The position numbers and the translations under genes are program-made. From Albula goreensis (Eukaryota; Chordata; Actinopteri; Albuliformes; Albulidae): a DNA stretch of 64,000 nt. Below are positions 34,805-46,000 of this stretch, piece after piece. The stretch spans positions 186,001-250,000 of the forward strand of contig CM040764.1 of NCBI GenBank assembly GCA_022829145.1, read 5' to 3'. The notes under the pieces are model-generated. The model worked only from the letters and a program-made list of their open reading frames with translations. It did not search any database and was not told where the DNA came from. Numbering within the stretch: the stretch's first letter is position 1; each line of letters begins with the position of its first letter.

Positions 34805-35500
34805 CTAATATCCCTGCATAAGTAAAGGTTGGTAAAGTTGGAATGCGTTTGTCCACATTGTCACTGGCTGAACTTGTGTATATAGTCTGGGCTGATACTG
34901 GTAAAATACCTTGTTTGCCTGTGCTGTTCCATAGCAGGATGGAGTCCCAAGTTGGTGATAGAACATTTTCGGGGCCCTCCATTCTCTGCTTGGCCGCTGG
35001 TCCCTTGGTCCCTCCTCACCAGCCCCTTCGCTGTATGTTGAATGTGGGGAGGATGGCACTTCCTCCTCCTCCTCCTCAGACATCTCAACTGGCTGCTCAT
35101 CCTTGTTATGGTTATCAGTCTCTTGTATCTCAAGATCATCCTGATTTTGGGGCTCATTCATCTCATGTGTTTCAGACTCACGGTGTCCTGGTAAGTCAGC
35201 ATGCAAAGTGTTTCTCTCTCCACCAGGATCATCACATATTGTGTGAGGATGTGTTTGGGGCTCGATGAAAAATCCATATTCCACCTGTTCATCCTCCTCC
35301 TCTATGTCTGCGCCTGTGGGGGGAATGACTGGTGTGCTTTTCTTTCCTTTAAGCTTCGGCTGGAGATCCACTTCTAAAGGTAAGTTATCACATGGTAATA
35401 ATAGATTACGGTGCAGAACTTTCGATTGTCCCCTTCCCTGCTCAGGCTTAACCTCATATACTGAGATTCCCTCACCCATTTGACAAACTACAACATGCAC
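34805..35500 (-). pseudogene. gypsy pol C-terminal tail
   Basis: A 231-codon open frame with VYEVKPEQGRGQSKVLHRN (a chromodomain-like or GPY/F-type segment usually found after integrase), followed by a long acidic, low-complexity tail (MSEEEEEEVPSSPHS) and a hydrophobic end. The N-terminal part joins the 35870 fragment after frame breaks. Confidence 0.65.
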
Positions 35501-35869
35501 ACCATCTTCCCAGGGGTTGCGGAGTTTCCCAGTGCCCCCTCTGGGTGTCAGATTCCTGACAAGAACAGGATCATCTGGATACAGGATAGAACTTCACACT
35601 TTCCCATCATAGTTCCGCTTGCTTCTTTCTGTTGCTTTTCTTGTGTTTTCTTGTACTATGTCATAGGCTTGTTGCATTTCCTGTCTCCATTTCTCCACCT
35701 ATGTCTTGTGATCTGTGTTCTCACTCTCAGAGGTGTGGCCAAACATGAGGTCAATCGGTAGCTGTGGTGACCTCCCAAAAAGTAAGTGGAAAGGTGAGAA
35801 ACCTGTTACTTCAGATCTAGTGCAGTTGTGTGCATGTATGAGTTTATTCAGTGATGCCTTCCAGTTTGA

Positions 35870-36112
35870 TTAATTTTTCTCAGTGAGTGTCTTGAGCATT
35901 TGTAGGAGTGTTCGGTTAAAACACTCCACCTGACCATTTCCTTGCGGGTGGTAAGGTGTCGTTCTTGAGCCTGACACACCACAGTTCCTCATTAGCTGGG
36001 CAAAAAGTTGGTTCTTAAACTCACCACCTTGGTCATGGTGAATCCAAACTGGGAGTCCAAACCTTAAGGCATAGTCATTGAAAATCCGATCTGCCACTGT
36101 CTTCGCAGATTT
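35870..36112 (-). pseudogene. gypsy integrase, core second half
   Basis: Continues the core after the insertion: KSAKTVADRIFNDYALRFG, then WIHHDQGGEFKNQ with the second catalytic D, then PYHPQGNGQVECFNRTL with the catalytic E. The D,D-35-E triad can be assembled only across the 1.8-kb insertion. Confidence 0.8.
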
Positions 36113-37944
36113 GTGACCTGATGTGAGCAAACCCTCCACATTTCGGCGACGTCAATTTTACAGGAGAGCACAAAAACCGCAGGCGGGCAGTATTTTGTCG
36201 AAAATGAGATAATTGTGGATTCAAATTCCTAAAGTGCTTATGTATCATCTCCCTTTTTTGTTGAAACTGAAAATAACTTGTAAGTATGAAAAATTAAATG
36301 AAATATCGAGGCAAGTTGGTCCTGCAAGAGCTGACAAGGGAGAAAACATCATCAACTCAGCATTACATTGTACTATCAAACCAAGCCATCGCGTATCATA
36401 TGGTTTCGTCTTCTGATACTGTTATGCAGCTTAAGATCTCCCGGTCACGTTAGCTCTGATGTCAATTCGCAATTTTGATAAAAAAAGTAACTGAAATAAT
36501 GCTTGATTTATGGCTGAAACCGGCGTTTTCTCTTTCTATGGTGCGTAGTTCTGCTTGCTTTTCTTCTTCTATTGCTATAGTAAACGTAGTCCTGGACGTT
36601 CATTGGTTCACACCAATAGTCCAACAGTTCATAGCCTACTTGTTTGTTTACTTTTTTGGAAAAGTTTATTTGCGTGTTGTTAGAATCATGGACTACGATA
36701 AGAGTGGCGGCAGCTCTCAAACATATCAATTAACTGAATCTCTCCAGTGCAAGAGACAGAAGTGGGAAGAACTGGTGAGAGATTACTTTCTTGAGGTGGT
36801 GGAGAATAACATGCACCTTGTGCTGTCAGACGTGGAAGATGAGGACAGCAGTGATGAAGAAACCATTCCAGACTTAAGTACTGTATGTGAAAGAGGTCAC
36901 GAAGCGGATTTTGAAGAACCTACAGATGATGATGATGCAACTTTCACTGATGTCACTAACGAAGCCGAAGATACAATACAGTTAGTTGATGTTACTGACT
37001 CTGACTGTGACCAACAACATACAGAAATTCTCAGTTTCACCTGCGGTTGCGGTCGAAGGCGAAAAGAGATCTCAAAGCTCGGCCAGGAATCCTGTACAAA
37101 CGAACTGCCTCATGAATGCATCTATGAACTACGCTACATGGTAAATGCGTTGTCACAGCCAGAAAAGGACATGTTCACTGCACATCAGCACTTTTGTTGT
37201 ACCTTTTTGTATTTTATTATAAGCTATAGTGTTGTATGTGTCATTAAAATAGTTTCTTGCTTTATAAATATATTCAGACTATAACCACGCACTTCTATTT
37301 CATATGCCCAGACAGTCACTGTAGCCCTACATTAGTCCTCCACCTATTAAAATGTAAATAAATCCCCACTCCCAAGAACAATGGGAAGGATTCTCAGCCA
37401 TCATCACCCATTAGTCCTCCAGCCTTTCAGATGCAATTGCATCCTGGGATAGCTTTTTGGTCAGAGCTGAGTAGGTGAGAATGAGAGCAATGCCACTTTG
37501 AACACACATTAATACAATAAGGAGAGCAACTGTTAATGTACCGAAGTCACAGAATGATTAAGAGACATGCAAAGATAGGCTGGGAATGAGAAGAGTAAAA
37601 AGAAGTATCACAATTTACTACTAAATTAATGTTTTAACTGCAAATTAAAAATTACCTTACTAAATTATTAAATCACTATCCGAATTCAACCATTATAAGC
37701 ATCAATTCCTTTTCTAAAAGTGATTTTTCTGCTGAGAATGTATGCAAAAATGAAAAAGGCTGTTTTCTCAGAACTACAGTATGCAAAAGTATAATGTTCT
37801 ATTGAACATTACGGCCAAAGTATTTCTTCAATCTTGGCAAGTGACACCTCATTTTGTAGCTCTGAATCTGTAATTTAGTATCATGTGATAAAATAAAAAT
37901 GTGAATTTTGCGAATGTGCCCCTCAAATATGCGTTCGGTCACAC
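36113..37944. mobile_element. 1.8-kb element inserted into the gypsy integrase
   Basis: The integrase coding sequence stops after PTTSK and resumes at KSAKT; this segment lies between. Ends are gtgacctgatg and (reverse complement) gtgtgaccgaacg, with further subterminal similarity (ccacatttcg / gcacattcg). The flanks share T-rich bases, consistent with a very short 2-3 bp target duplication. The superfamily is not recognised. Confidence 0.65.
36688..37284 (+). CDS. Unrecognised acidic protein in the inserted element
   Basis: I prefer the ATG at 36688 (MDYDKSGGSSQTYQL) over an upstream in-frame start at 36475, because the sequence becomes protein-like there. Then come KRQKWEELVRDYFLEVVENN, a strongly acidic middle (SDVEDEDSSDEETIPDLS, EPTDDDDATFTDVT), and a basic cysteine motif CGCGRRRKEISKLGQESC, then HECIYELRYMVNALSQPEKD. 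The last ~25 codons look like intron or 3' sequence. An acidic N-terminus followed by a Cys motif would suit the first exon of a DNA transposase. I cannot name the family. Confidence 0.45.
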   Translation: MDYDKSGGSSQTYQLTESLQCKRQKWEELVRDYFLEVVENNMHLVLSDVEDEDSSDEETIPDLSTVCERGHEADFEEPTDDDDATFTDVTNEAEDTIQLVDVTDSDCDQQHTEILSFTCGCGRRRKEISKLGQESCTNELPHECIYELRYMVNALSQPEKDMFTAHQHFCCTFLYFIISYSVVCVIKIVSCFINIFRL

Positions 37945-38591
37945 TTTGAGGTGGTCGGGTACGCCTGTGCGAAACGGGTGAAATGATCAGTAATGACCAG
38001 TATATATTCATATCCGCCCGAGCACTTGTCCAAATGAAGAAAATCAATTGATGCAAGTTCAAAGGCTGTGTGGTGACAATGCCGACTCGTGGGGCCCTTG
38101 TTTCTCTTGAAGGTGTCTTTTGTTTGCAACAGGTGCATGCTGTGACATTGTTCTATGTCCTTTTGCATATAGGGCCAAAAAAATCTGTCTCTCACCAGTG
38201 ATGTTGTTCGATAGATGCCCTGGTGGCCCATCTCATCATGCAACTGTTTCAGGACTGTGGCCTTGTATTTTTCAGGCCGCACTAGCTGGATATTATTCGC
38301 TGTCTTATGAAGGAGGATGCCATCCTCATCTAGGTGGAGTCTCTCCCAGCCACGGAGAAGGCATTTACTCTGATTTGACAGGGCTCTTATTTCCTCTACT
38401 GCTGGTTTTGTCTCTGTGATTTTGAACTGCATTACAGGGCTAACATGCAGGTCAGCTTGCTGTGCTTGCCAGATATCTGCTGTTGAGAGTGGCTCCAAGC
38501 TGTCTGTGCAGTCCACAGCGCATAACACAGGTGATGTAATCATTGTGCAGGCCCAGGGTGAGAAGTCTTGGGTTTTGCTGCCGCAATCCAA
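37945..38591 (-). pseudogene. gypsy integrase, N-terminal half
   Basis: Contains the HHCC-type zinc region start (LHDEMGHQGIYRTTSLVRDR) and the beginning of the catalytic core (ELASIDFLHLD, with the first catalytic D, then YILVITDHFTRFAQAYPT). The second zinc-ligand pair is out of frame. The core is cut after PTTSK by the inserted element. Confidence 0.8.
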
Positions 38592-38592
38592 G

Positions 38593-38960
38593 CTATTCAG
38601 AGAGCTCTTCTGTGCATCGACTCATTATTGTTTCTATGTTGACAGGCATCCTGGATAAACTGGCATCCACATTTTCTCTGCCTGGACGGTATCTAATAGT
38701 AAAGTGAAAATCTGCAAGTTCTGCCACCCACCTGAATCCGGTGGCATTGAGCTTGGCGCTGGACAGGATATATGTCAGGGGATTATTGACACTGAACACA
38801 GTCAATGTAGGGGCAAAATACAAATAGTCCCTAAATTTTTCAGTGACCGCTCACTTCAATGCCAAGAATTCTAATTTACCTGAGTGTAGGTGGTAATTTT
38901 TGTTCTGAGGCTGATCCGTAGGCTATCACACGGAGTTTCCCCTCTTGCTGTTGGTACAAG
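38593..38960 (-). pseudogene. gypsy RNase H remnant
   Basis: The minus strand reads QEGKLRVIAYGSASEQ-like sequence with breaks, then NPLTYILSSAKLNATGFRWVAEL and FTIRYRPGRENVDA, typical of the Ty3/gypsy RNase H C-terminal part. Frameshifts lie near 38870 and 38825. Confidence 0.7.
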
Positions 38961-39173
38961 ATGGCCCCAAGCCCCTGATTTGAGGCATTGAGAAACCCTA
39001 GTACTGGTGGCTCAGCCCAACAGTCTATTTGACTGCTTGATGCTGATCTGTCCATACAATCTGTGTGTGTGAGGGCACCCCTTTTGTTTTTCCCCTTTCA
39101 CCTGTCTTGTGTTCATGTTTGCCCTGTTCTCTTTTTCTTTGTCACTGTATTGTGTATGTATTATGTATTGTCT

Positions 39174-39696
39174 TTAGTAGCTTAATAGACCCATTATTGC
39201 TCTCAGTTGTCCCACTGTACTTGGTCTCTTATCCTTCAACGCTCTCACAGCTTGTGTTTCGGCTGGGTCAATTTTACTCCCTTCAGCTGACACAATTCTC
39301 CCTAGGTAGCGAACCTCACGCCTGAATATTTCACATTTGCTTGGTTTCAGCTTTATCCCATATTTCCTCACCTGTTGGAGTACCTGCCTCACATGGTCCA
39401 CATGGCTCTCAAAAGACTGGCTGTATACCAAAGTGTCATCAAGGTATGGCACACAGATATTGTCTGTTAAGTCCCTCAGGCACTCTTCCAAATGTTGCCT
39501 CCCAGGCTATCAAGAATGTCCTGCACCCATGGGATGGGCTGTCGGTCAGGGTGGGTTTTCGGTTTAACTCCCTGTAGTCTATACAAAGGTGCAGGCTCCC
39601 GTCTTTTTTCCTGACACAGACGACAGGTGACGCATAGGAAGAGACAGACTTTTGAACCCACCCCTGGGCAATGAGGTTATGAAGGTAGTCTTTCAT
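39174..39696 (-). pseudogene. gypsy reverse transcriptase with internal deletion
   Basis: The fingers region is recognisable (ASPVVCVRKKDGSLHLCIDY). After DSLGGN the sequence jumps straight to [24 protein letters not shown] is the polymerase active-site motif. Roughly 50 or more residues of the palm expected between these are missing, so the enzyme cannot work. The end reads [15 protein letters not shown], then the homology stops at an insertion of ~115 bp. Confidence 0.8.
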
Positions 39697-40293
39697 CTCC
39701 TTGTATAGCAGCTTTGAGAGGTATTGTGCGCTACTGGATCCATATCCTTTAGAGAAATACTCAGTTGCAGTGTTGGGATTTCTCCGATGTCACCATCAGT
39801 TTTGGAGAATGAGGCACACTCCTCACGCACCATTTTCTGCATCTTTAGCTTCTCTGTTTGACTAAGTTGGCTCAAGTCAACAGGTGGGTCCCACACACTG
39901 TCATTCAATCTCTCACTGCTGACCTGGGTCGCATTTACTGCCACTGTAGGGGAAGGAGTACACTTTTCAAAGACACTAGCTGGATACAGCTTGCACTTGA
40001 TTTAAGGTGCCTATCACAGTTTTTCCAGTCAATGTGATATCATGATCAGTGGGATTCTGGACATCCAGCACAATGTAAGGTGGTGCCCCACTGCTCAAAG
40101 TTACAAGTGTCTCACAAAAGTCAAGCCCTTCAGGCCACTGAGGGTTCACCTCTGGCTCAAAGAGGAGCGTGACATCCTTTTTTAGGGGCTGTGTCTTCAC
40201 CTTGCATTCAACCTGAACAGAGAAATGCTTTGGGATATTGACTCTTTCTTTTGCTGTCTTTACGACATATTCACATGATTGCTCTGCACTCAC
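39693..40293 (-). pseudogene. gypsy pol linker between protease and reverse transcriptase
   Basis: Two open pieces (40293-39976 and 39944-39693) encode a region with EVNPQWPEGLDFCETLVTL and, near the end, KLKMQKMVREECASFSKTDGDIG, where gypsy pol leads into the RT domain. A frame break separates them. Confidence 0.65.
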
Positions 40294-40315
40294 TACATCA
40301 ATGAAAACAGGGACA

Positions 40316-40735
40316 CTAGTCTTTCCCTAAGCTTGGAAAAGTAGCTGTAAGGATTGCATGTAGCTGTTCTCTGCTTGTCTCACCTGGATGGTTGACAGCC
40401 GTTGTCACAATTTGTTCAATGACATTGTAGCCTATAATGGGCTGACGGACTTGCCGGTCCTTCATAACTAGCATAGGAACAACAACTTCCTCTGTAACAT
40501 CGCGATCTCCAGCTAGTTTAAAGGTGACCTCAATCCAGCCCTTGTACGGCATGTTTTGTCCATTAGCGGCTGCTATTCTTAGATCATCTGGCCCATCAAT
40601 CAGTTCTGACACCTTTCTCAATTTTTCCGATGGCAAGTGTGTTTTTTTCCACCTTTCATTCACAATCAAGACTTGGGAACCAGTATCCCATAATGCCTGC
40701 GTCTTGCAACCTTGGATGTAACAGTGAATGACACA
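40316..40735 (-). pseudogene. gypsy aspartic protease region
   Basis: The minus strand reads GCKTQALWDTGSQVLIV, with the DTG catalytic motif of retroviral-type aspartic proteases, then the flap-like and C-terminal part (MPYKGWIEVTFKLAG, QPIIGYNVIEQIV). A frame interruption lies near 40670. Confidence 0.75.
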
Positions 40736-40749
40736 GCGTTTTCCGACAA

Positions 40750-41103
40750 GATCAACTAGCTGAGGCTGTTTGTTTTTTTTCTCAATGTGATTAGAATGTG
40801 TTACAGGTTGTTCTCAGACTTGTATTGTTTCTTGTGCTTAAACCAATGTTTTCCTTGGCAGACCTTTGAACAGTACATGCCCTTCTTACAGGATGAACAT
40901 ACTCTCAGTTTTTGGCACAATGAAATGACACCACAGCACACACAGTTCTGTTGGGACTCTTTATTGCACCTGGTTACTCCCGGTCCCGTGGGGGGTAACC
41001 CTCTCTCATTTAAATGGCCTTGCTGGCTTTGTCTCCTTGGCTCTGCAACCAGCAAGGTAGTGCTCCCCACTGCCACATCTGTAACAATGGGTGCAATTCT
41101 CAA
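40750..41103 (-). pseudogene. gypsy gag end: CCHC knuckle followed by MYND-like zinc finger
   Basis: In one minus frame there is a CCHC knuckle (CYRCGSGEHYLAGC). After a frame change the sequence reads CVCCGVISLC, then CSSCKKGMYCSKVCQGKHW, with the C-x2-C, YCS-x2-C-Q and HW-x2-HK spacing of a MYND finger. MYND fingers usually mediate protein-protein contacts. The frame break between the two means no intact product here. Confidence 0.65.
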
Positions 41104-41205
41104 TGTTTTGGTGACAGCTGATACATTTTCTCTGACGTGTATGCTGTAAGGGATAATAGCGGCGCTGGGGTAACGGTAATACCAACCGTTGTTGGTATTG
41201 TACTG

Positions 41206-41705
41206 NNNNNNNNNNNNNNNNNNNNNNNNNNNNNNNNNNNNNNNNNNNNNNNNNNNNNNNNNNNNNNNNNNNNNNNNNNNNNNNNNNNNNNNNNNNNNNN
41301 NNNNNNNNNNNNNNNNNNNNNNNNNNNNNNNNNNNNNNNNNNNNNNNNNNNNNNNNNNNNNNNNNNNNNNNNNNNNNNNNNNNNNNNNNNNNNNNNNNNN
41401 NNNNNNNNNNNNNNNNNNNNNNNNNNNNNNNNNNNNNNNNNNNNNNNNNNNNNNNNNNNNNNNNNNNNNNNNNNNNNNNNNNNNNNNNNNNNNNNNNNNN
41501 NNNNNNNNNNNNNNNNNNNNNNNNNNNNNNNNNNNNNNNNNNNNNNNNNNNNNNNNNNNNNNNNNNNNNNNNNNNNNNNNNNNNNNNNNNNNNNNNNNNN
41601 NNNNNNNNNNNNNNNNNNNNNNNNNNNNNNNNNNNNNNNNNNNNNNNNNNNNNNNNNNNNNNNNNNNNNNNNNNNNNNNNNNNNNNNNNNNNNNNNNNNN
41701 NNNNN
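41206..41705. other. Assembly gap (500 N)
   Basis: Exactly 500 N, probably of arbitrary size. It lies in the NLR gene between the 15-codon exon and the first LRR exon, and at the 5' side of the gypsy element. It could hide the gypsy gag/LTR and the FISNA-NACHT exon. Confidence 0.98.
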
Positions 41706-42229
41706 TGTGTTTTTCTCCTCTAAATTATTGAAAGTATTGATGATGGTGTCAACATTGTGTCAGATTGTTCAACAGCATCAGTAAGGTATCAATAAGATCT
41801 AATGATACCCATCCCTAGTGAGAGGTCACTGTTGTGAAACACAGTTTGTGTTCCCTGTATGGAGGGAGATCAATCATATAGTTGTCAGAAGATTCGTGCT
41901 GAGATCTTCTGGTCCCCCCTTTGGAAGGGTGCAGGAGTAAAGACTGAATAGACTGAAAGGTTTTGGTTAGAGGAAGTAGAAGAATGATGCTCAGAGCAGC
42001 ATGAGTCACAGGTAGACCCCCCTTTCCCCTTTTCACTGTGTAAAGAGTGAGATATCAGCACATAGTCTGATGTGGTTTCCACTGAAACACGGCTCAGTGA
42101 ATTAGAGTGGGACCTGAGGTCAGCTAGACGGGATTTTGGACCCAGATCAGGATGCAAAGTGTTTCTGTGCACCTGGTTATATGTGGCTTCTTGCAGAATT
42201 GAGGTGAGTGTGGATGAAACGTTAACCGC

Positions 42230-42560
42230 ATTCACTTTTAAGATGGAAAAATTCCTCTTAGGAGCTGAGATCTGATTTGGCAAATCTTCCAGATACTGCA
42301 GAGCTGTTTTGCTAAAGGTTTGTAGATCTTGGAGGATGTTTGTGTTGAGCTTTCAGGTTTACAATCTCACTCCCTAGTTACTCATTTGCAAAGGAGGGCA
42401 AGGCTGGCTTGCGTTGAGAGAGCCAAGACAGAGTATGACTATGTATTATTCAGTAGTTCAAATTAGGTTAAGGGCAATTTAATAATGGCCTTAAATTTCA
42501 GAAGTACTGGAGATGTTGGAATGCCAGTGAAATCACCAAAGGGACCATTATTATTATGAT
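42230..42560 (+). repeat. Duplicated NLR intron segment, copy 1
   Basis: This stretch (aagatggaaaaattcctct ... gaaatcaccaaagggacc) matches 47074-47410 with few differences. The sequence right after the gap (41706-41760) likewise matches 46676-46740. Each copy precedes an LRR exon. In the minus frame, both copies hold partly open frames (ILQDLQTFSK...) that I do not recognise. Confidence 0.8.
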
Positions 42561-43676
42561 GGAGAGTTAATAGTAATGATTGGACATAATCAATTAAAAT
42601 TGTTTCTTAACATGATTTTAATTATTAACAGTGATTAATAATACCATTAATTAATTAAAATGTTTTTCAAGTTTGTGTGGAATTGTCAATGTGTTACCAA
42701 GGGGAATTAACAACCATGGTGTGAGCTTTGCCTGCTGTTACTTAAAATGCAGTAGACAGTGGTGTTTAAGAACATCTAGTGGTCAATGTGGGAAGTGCAA
42801 TGATTTAAGTTAAAAGTTGCTTGAATGTTCTTCTGCCAATAATCCAAAATCGAGTAGCATTTTCTTTCTCACAAAAACATTAAATAGATTCAGATGGTAT
42901 TATCACAAAACATTGAATATGCCAAAATCTATCCTCACCCATGAGGGGACCATAAAATGTAGGGGAAATTTATTATTCACCTCATGGGAACCAGAAAATA
43001 TGAGGCTAATTCTATTCCTCATAAAGGCTCCAGTTAAATGCAGGTGAAGTGTATGTAGTGCAAGGACAAACCGATAACACAATATGTTCAACTTAACAGT
43101 CCCAGCACAAGGAACCAATTAAAAGTAATCAATCTCATAAAATGACTTAAGCCGTAACCTTTCATTTAAAAATGTATTAAAAGTACTATATTGATGGCAA
43201 ACCAATAGGTATGACCATACCTTTTTAACAGTGCAATGATTGATAATTAGTATTGGGATGTATATGATTTTTGAATCATATTTAATCATATTGGCTGGTT
43301 AACTCCATCCTTAGCCCTGCTGTCCACACTTGGCTCCGGGGCATGAGTAGGGCCATAAGTGATGCTTAAAGCCCAGAGTTAGCCTGAAAAAGACTGTGGA
43401 AAAGGTAGCTGGGCCATTAGCCCCAAATTCTGACAGAACTGAATAGAGGAAAAGGGGCTATTTGGGTCAGAACCACAGCTTTAGAACTGTCAGACTTGAG
43501 CAGGACATCTTAGTCTCAGGTGTAAAGTGCTGCAGTTGGAGAGTGTAGCACAGACATCTTCCTCAGAGCATTGTAGATCTTACAATCCTCAATATCACTC
43601 TTTATCAGTGAGCACTATCAATACTACATTTAAAATATTAAGTGTTAAATATTAACACATCACCTCTTTCTTTCAG

Positions 43677-43850
43677 ACTCGTCAGCTGTGGTCTTACAAA
43701 GAAGTCCTGTGAAATTGTGGCCTCAACTCTCCAGTCATCAGACTCACCCCTGAGAGAGCTGGACCTCAGCTACAATAACCTGGGAGATTCAGGAGTGAAG
43801 CTGCTCTGTGCTGGACCGAAGAGTCCAAACTGTAAACTACAGACACTGGG
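43677..43850 (+). CDS. NLR gene LRR exon 1
   Basis: A 174-bp exon, the standard size of fish NLR LRR exons, between tttctttcag and gtgagtag. It encodes two ribonuclease-inhibitor-type leucine-rich repeats ([37 protein letters not shown]). LRRs in NLRs act in ligand sensing and autoinhibition. The frame is open. Confidence 0.88.
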
Positions 43851-45460
43851 GTGAGTAGTGCTGTGTACTTTGGGAATTTTAGTAAATAGTTAGTGATTAT
43901 GGCTCCATACAGAGAAACCTTAAACAGCTCCTTCTCTCAATCAAACTTTTCCTCTCTCCAGCCTTCCTTCCTTTGTTCACATTGGTCACATCCCTCTATT
44001 CTTACTCCTCTATCACAGCAAAATAAAGCAGGATAAAACCCCATGAGTCTTTGGGTTGCCAGCTGTGTGGTTCCTGACCAGAATTATCTTGTGTTGAAGT
44101 TCAGTGTGAAAGTCAGATTATGTGTGTGTTCTATCCATAGACTAGTGTCAAAACAGCAACATGCATTTTATGGTTATTTACCCTGCTCCCTTCTTTTATG
44201 GTCCCATGCCATGCACCCAGACACGGCCTGAGAGGGACAAATGGACTCCACTCCCAAATCAGTGACCAAAGAAGCAGCAGGCTTTTCAAGCATGGCAAGG
44301 AGCAGAGCTTTACTCAGAAACTAAAACGAAACACTTATGACAGCCAAAATGGATGAACATTTGGGGTTACCAGTTAAAAGCAGAATTGGGCGTGGTACGA
44401 CCCTCTTTGTTGTTGGCAAGCCCTAAGATGCCCCCAAATGCAGAATCCTTTGATAAACATGCCCAACCACAGGGGGCTATCACCTGTCTCTCTCTCCCAC
44501 TGTCTCCTTCCCCTTCTGGAGCATGTGTGTGTCTCTGTGTGTGTGTGTGCGTGCTTGTGAGCGAGCAAACCGGTTTACTTAAACTATCCTGGAGTTACTC
44601 GTTAGAACACCTGTAGAGCCTGCAGCATGTAGGTAGGAGATAGTTTGTCGGATGTGGCGTGCCCTTTTCTTGATGATTGCATCAACATTTCATTGCCCAT
44701 TGCATGTTTCTGGGGATACAGAATTGGCTGACTGTAACTGAGGATGTCAGGCTGGGGCGGTGCTATAAACATCACTGGTGTTTCCTGTGGAATGTGTGGA
44801 AATGTAGTTCCATTGTCCCTTCACCCCCCTTGGTCTCAGGATGCGGCTTAAGCCAGTATTCCTTTAGAGCTCAAAAGTCATTCAATATTCCACAGGTCCT
44901 CAAGTTCATTTGACAGGTTATGTCAGTTTGGCAAATCTGGGCAGTTCATACACAGCTGTAGACATCTGGGCAGTTATGTGTAACATTTAACCAGTCATGA
45001 ATAACATATCAAAAGAGAACACTGTTAACAGTCAAGGACTGACTATTAAGGTACACTCATATCTACTGACAAACACAATCAATAAGACATAATAGAACAT
45101 AAGAAAATAGCAACACCTGCGAGGTTCGTGCTTAAAGTGGTCAGGAGCGTTAGTGAGGTAAAGTATGAGTTGTTAGTGATCCAGTCATGAGAAGTCTGAG
45201 GGGGAGCACTATGGATCAGATGAACTTTTGACTACAGTTTGAAGTCTGGTCTGGCCTGGACTGGACTGTTTAGTCCCTTCAGGCAGGAGCTGCTGTGGAA
45301 GGGTGATTCTGGCTGTTACCCCCAGGTACCCTTGTGCTGTTCTGACAGAGACGGTTTATCCTGGTGAATACAGACATAATGATCTCATTTATACAGTCCA
45401 TCCTAGTTTGTTTAATATCCTAGCCAGGAGATGTCTGTTAACAGTCTTACATTACAAGTA

Positions 45461-46000
45461 CAGTGGCACCTCAACCCACAAACTTAATTCGTTTGTTGAC
45501 TCCGTTCGTGAACCAAATTTCCCATTGAAATTTATGTAAATCAAATTAATCTGTTCTCCAGCCCCAGAAACACTTTTTAAAAACTTTTTATGGGTTTATG
45601 TGTGGCGAAAACATAGAAATGAATTAAAGATAACATTAATTGTAGAAAAATACATGAATACTAAAATAAAACATAATAATTGAACACTTCACCTTTGTTT
45701 TGATTTTAGCACAGGTGAGTGGTGGAGGAGGAGGAGGAAGTAGCGCTTTTCACTTTCTTGGGAGCCAATAATGAGGGAAAATTTAATGGAAATAGCACAA
45801 AAAGAACGTGTATCAAAGGAGAACACAACAACGAACGATGTAAACAACGCTGAGTACTAAGCACAACTGACGCTATCCACGATGCGCTACGGCGGGAAGC
45901 CCACTAGTTTGTGTGTTTGTGCATTCGTGCACCAAGGGCTTGTTCGCAGGCCGAGTGAAAATTTGTTCGGAAAGTGTGTTCGTGGGCCGAGGTTCCACTG
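45461..46000. mobile_element. Mariner/Tigger-like MITE
   Basis: The left end cagtggcacctcaacccaca and right end tgggccgaggttccactg are inverted repeats 540 bp apart. The CAGTGGNACCTC start resembles Tigger-type termini. It has no coding capacity. A TA precedes the left end but not clearly the right. Confidence 0.65.

Larger units (their letters stand above)
34750..41103 (-). mobile_element. Ty3/gypsy LTR retrotransposon, defective, in NLR intron
   Basis: Minus-strand order from 41103 down: gag-end zinc knuckle plus MYND-like finger, aspartic protease, reverse transcriptase, RNase H, integrase, acidic C-terminal tail. This is the Ty3/gypsy order. The upstream gag and one LTR would lie in the assembly gap. 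I could not delimit the other LTR beyond 34750. Internal deletion, frameshifts and a 1.8-kb insertion make it non-functional. It lies antisense to the NLR gene. Confidence 0.85.

Noticed and set aside
34843..35268. Plus-strand proline-rich open frame
   Set aside because: Shadow of the acidic tail of the minus-strand gypsy pol.
41885..42283. Minus-strand 132-codon frame in the NLR intron
   Set aside because: No recognisable domain. Part of it lies in a duplicated intron block whose second copy has a different, broken frame. It could be an old repeat; not supported as a gene.
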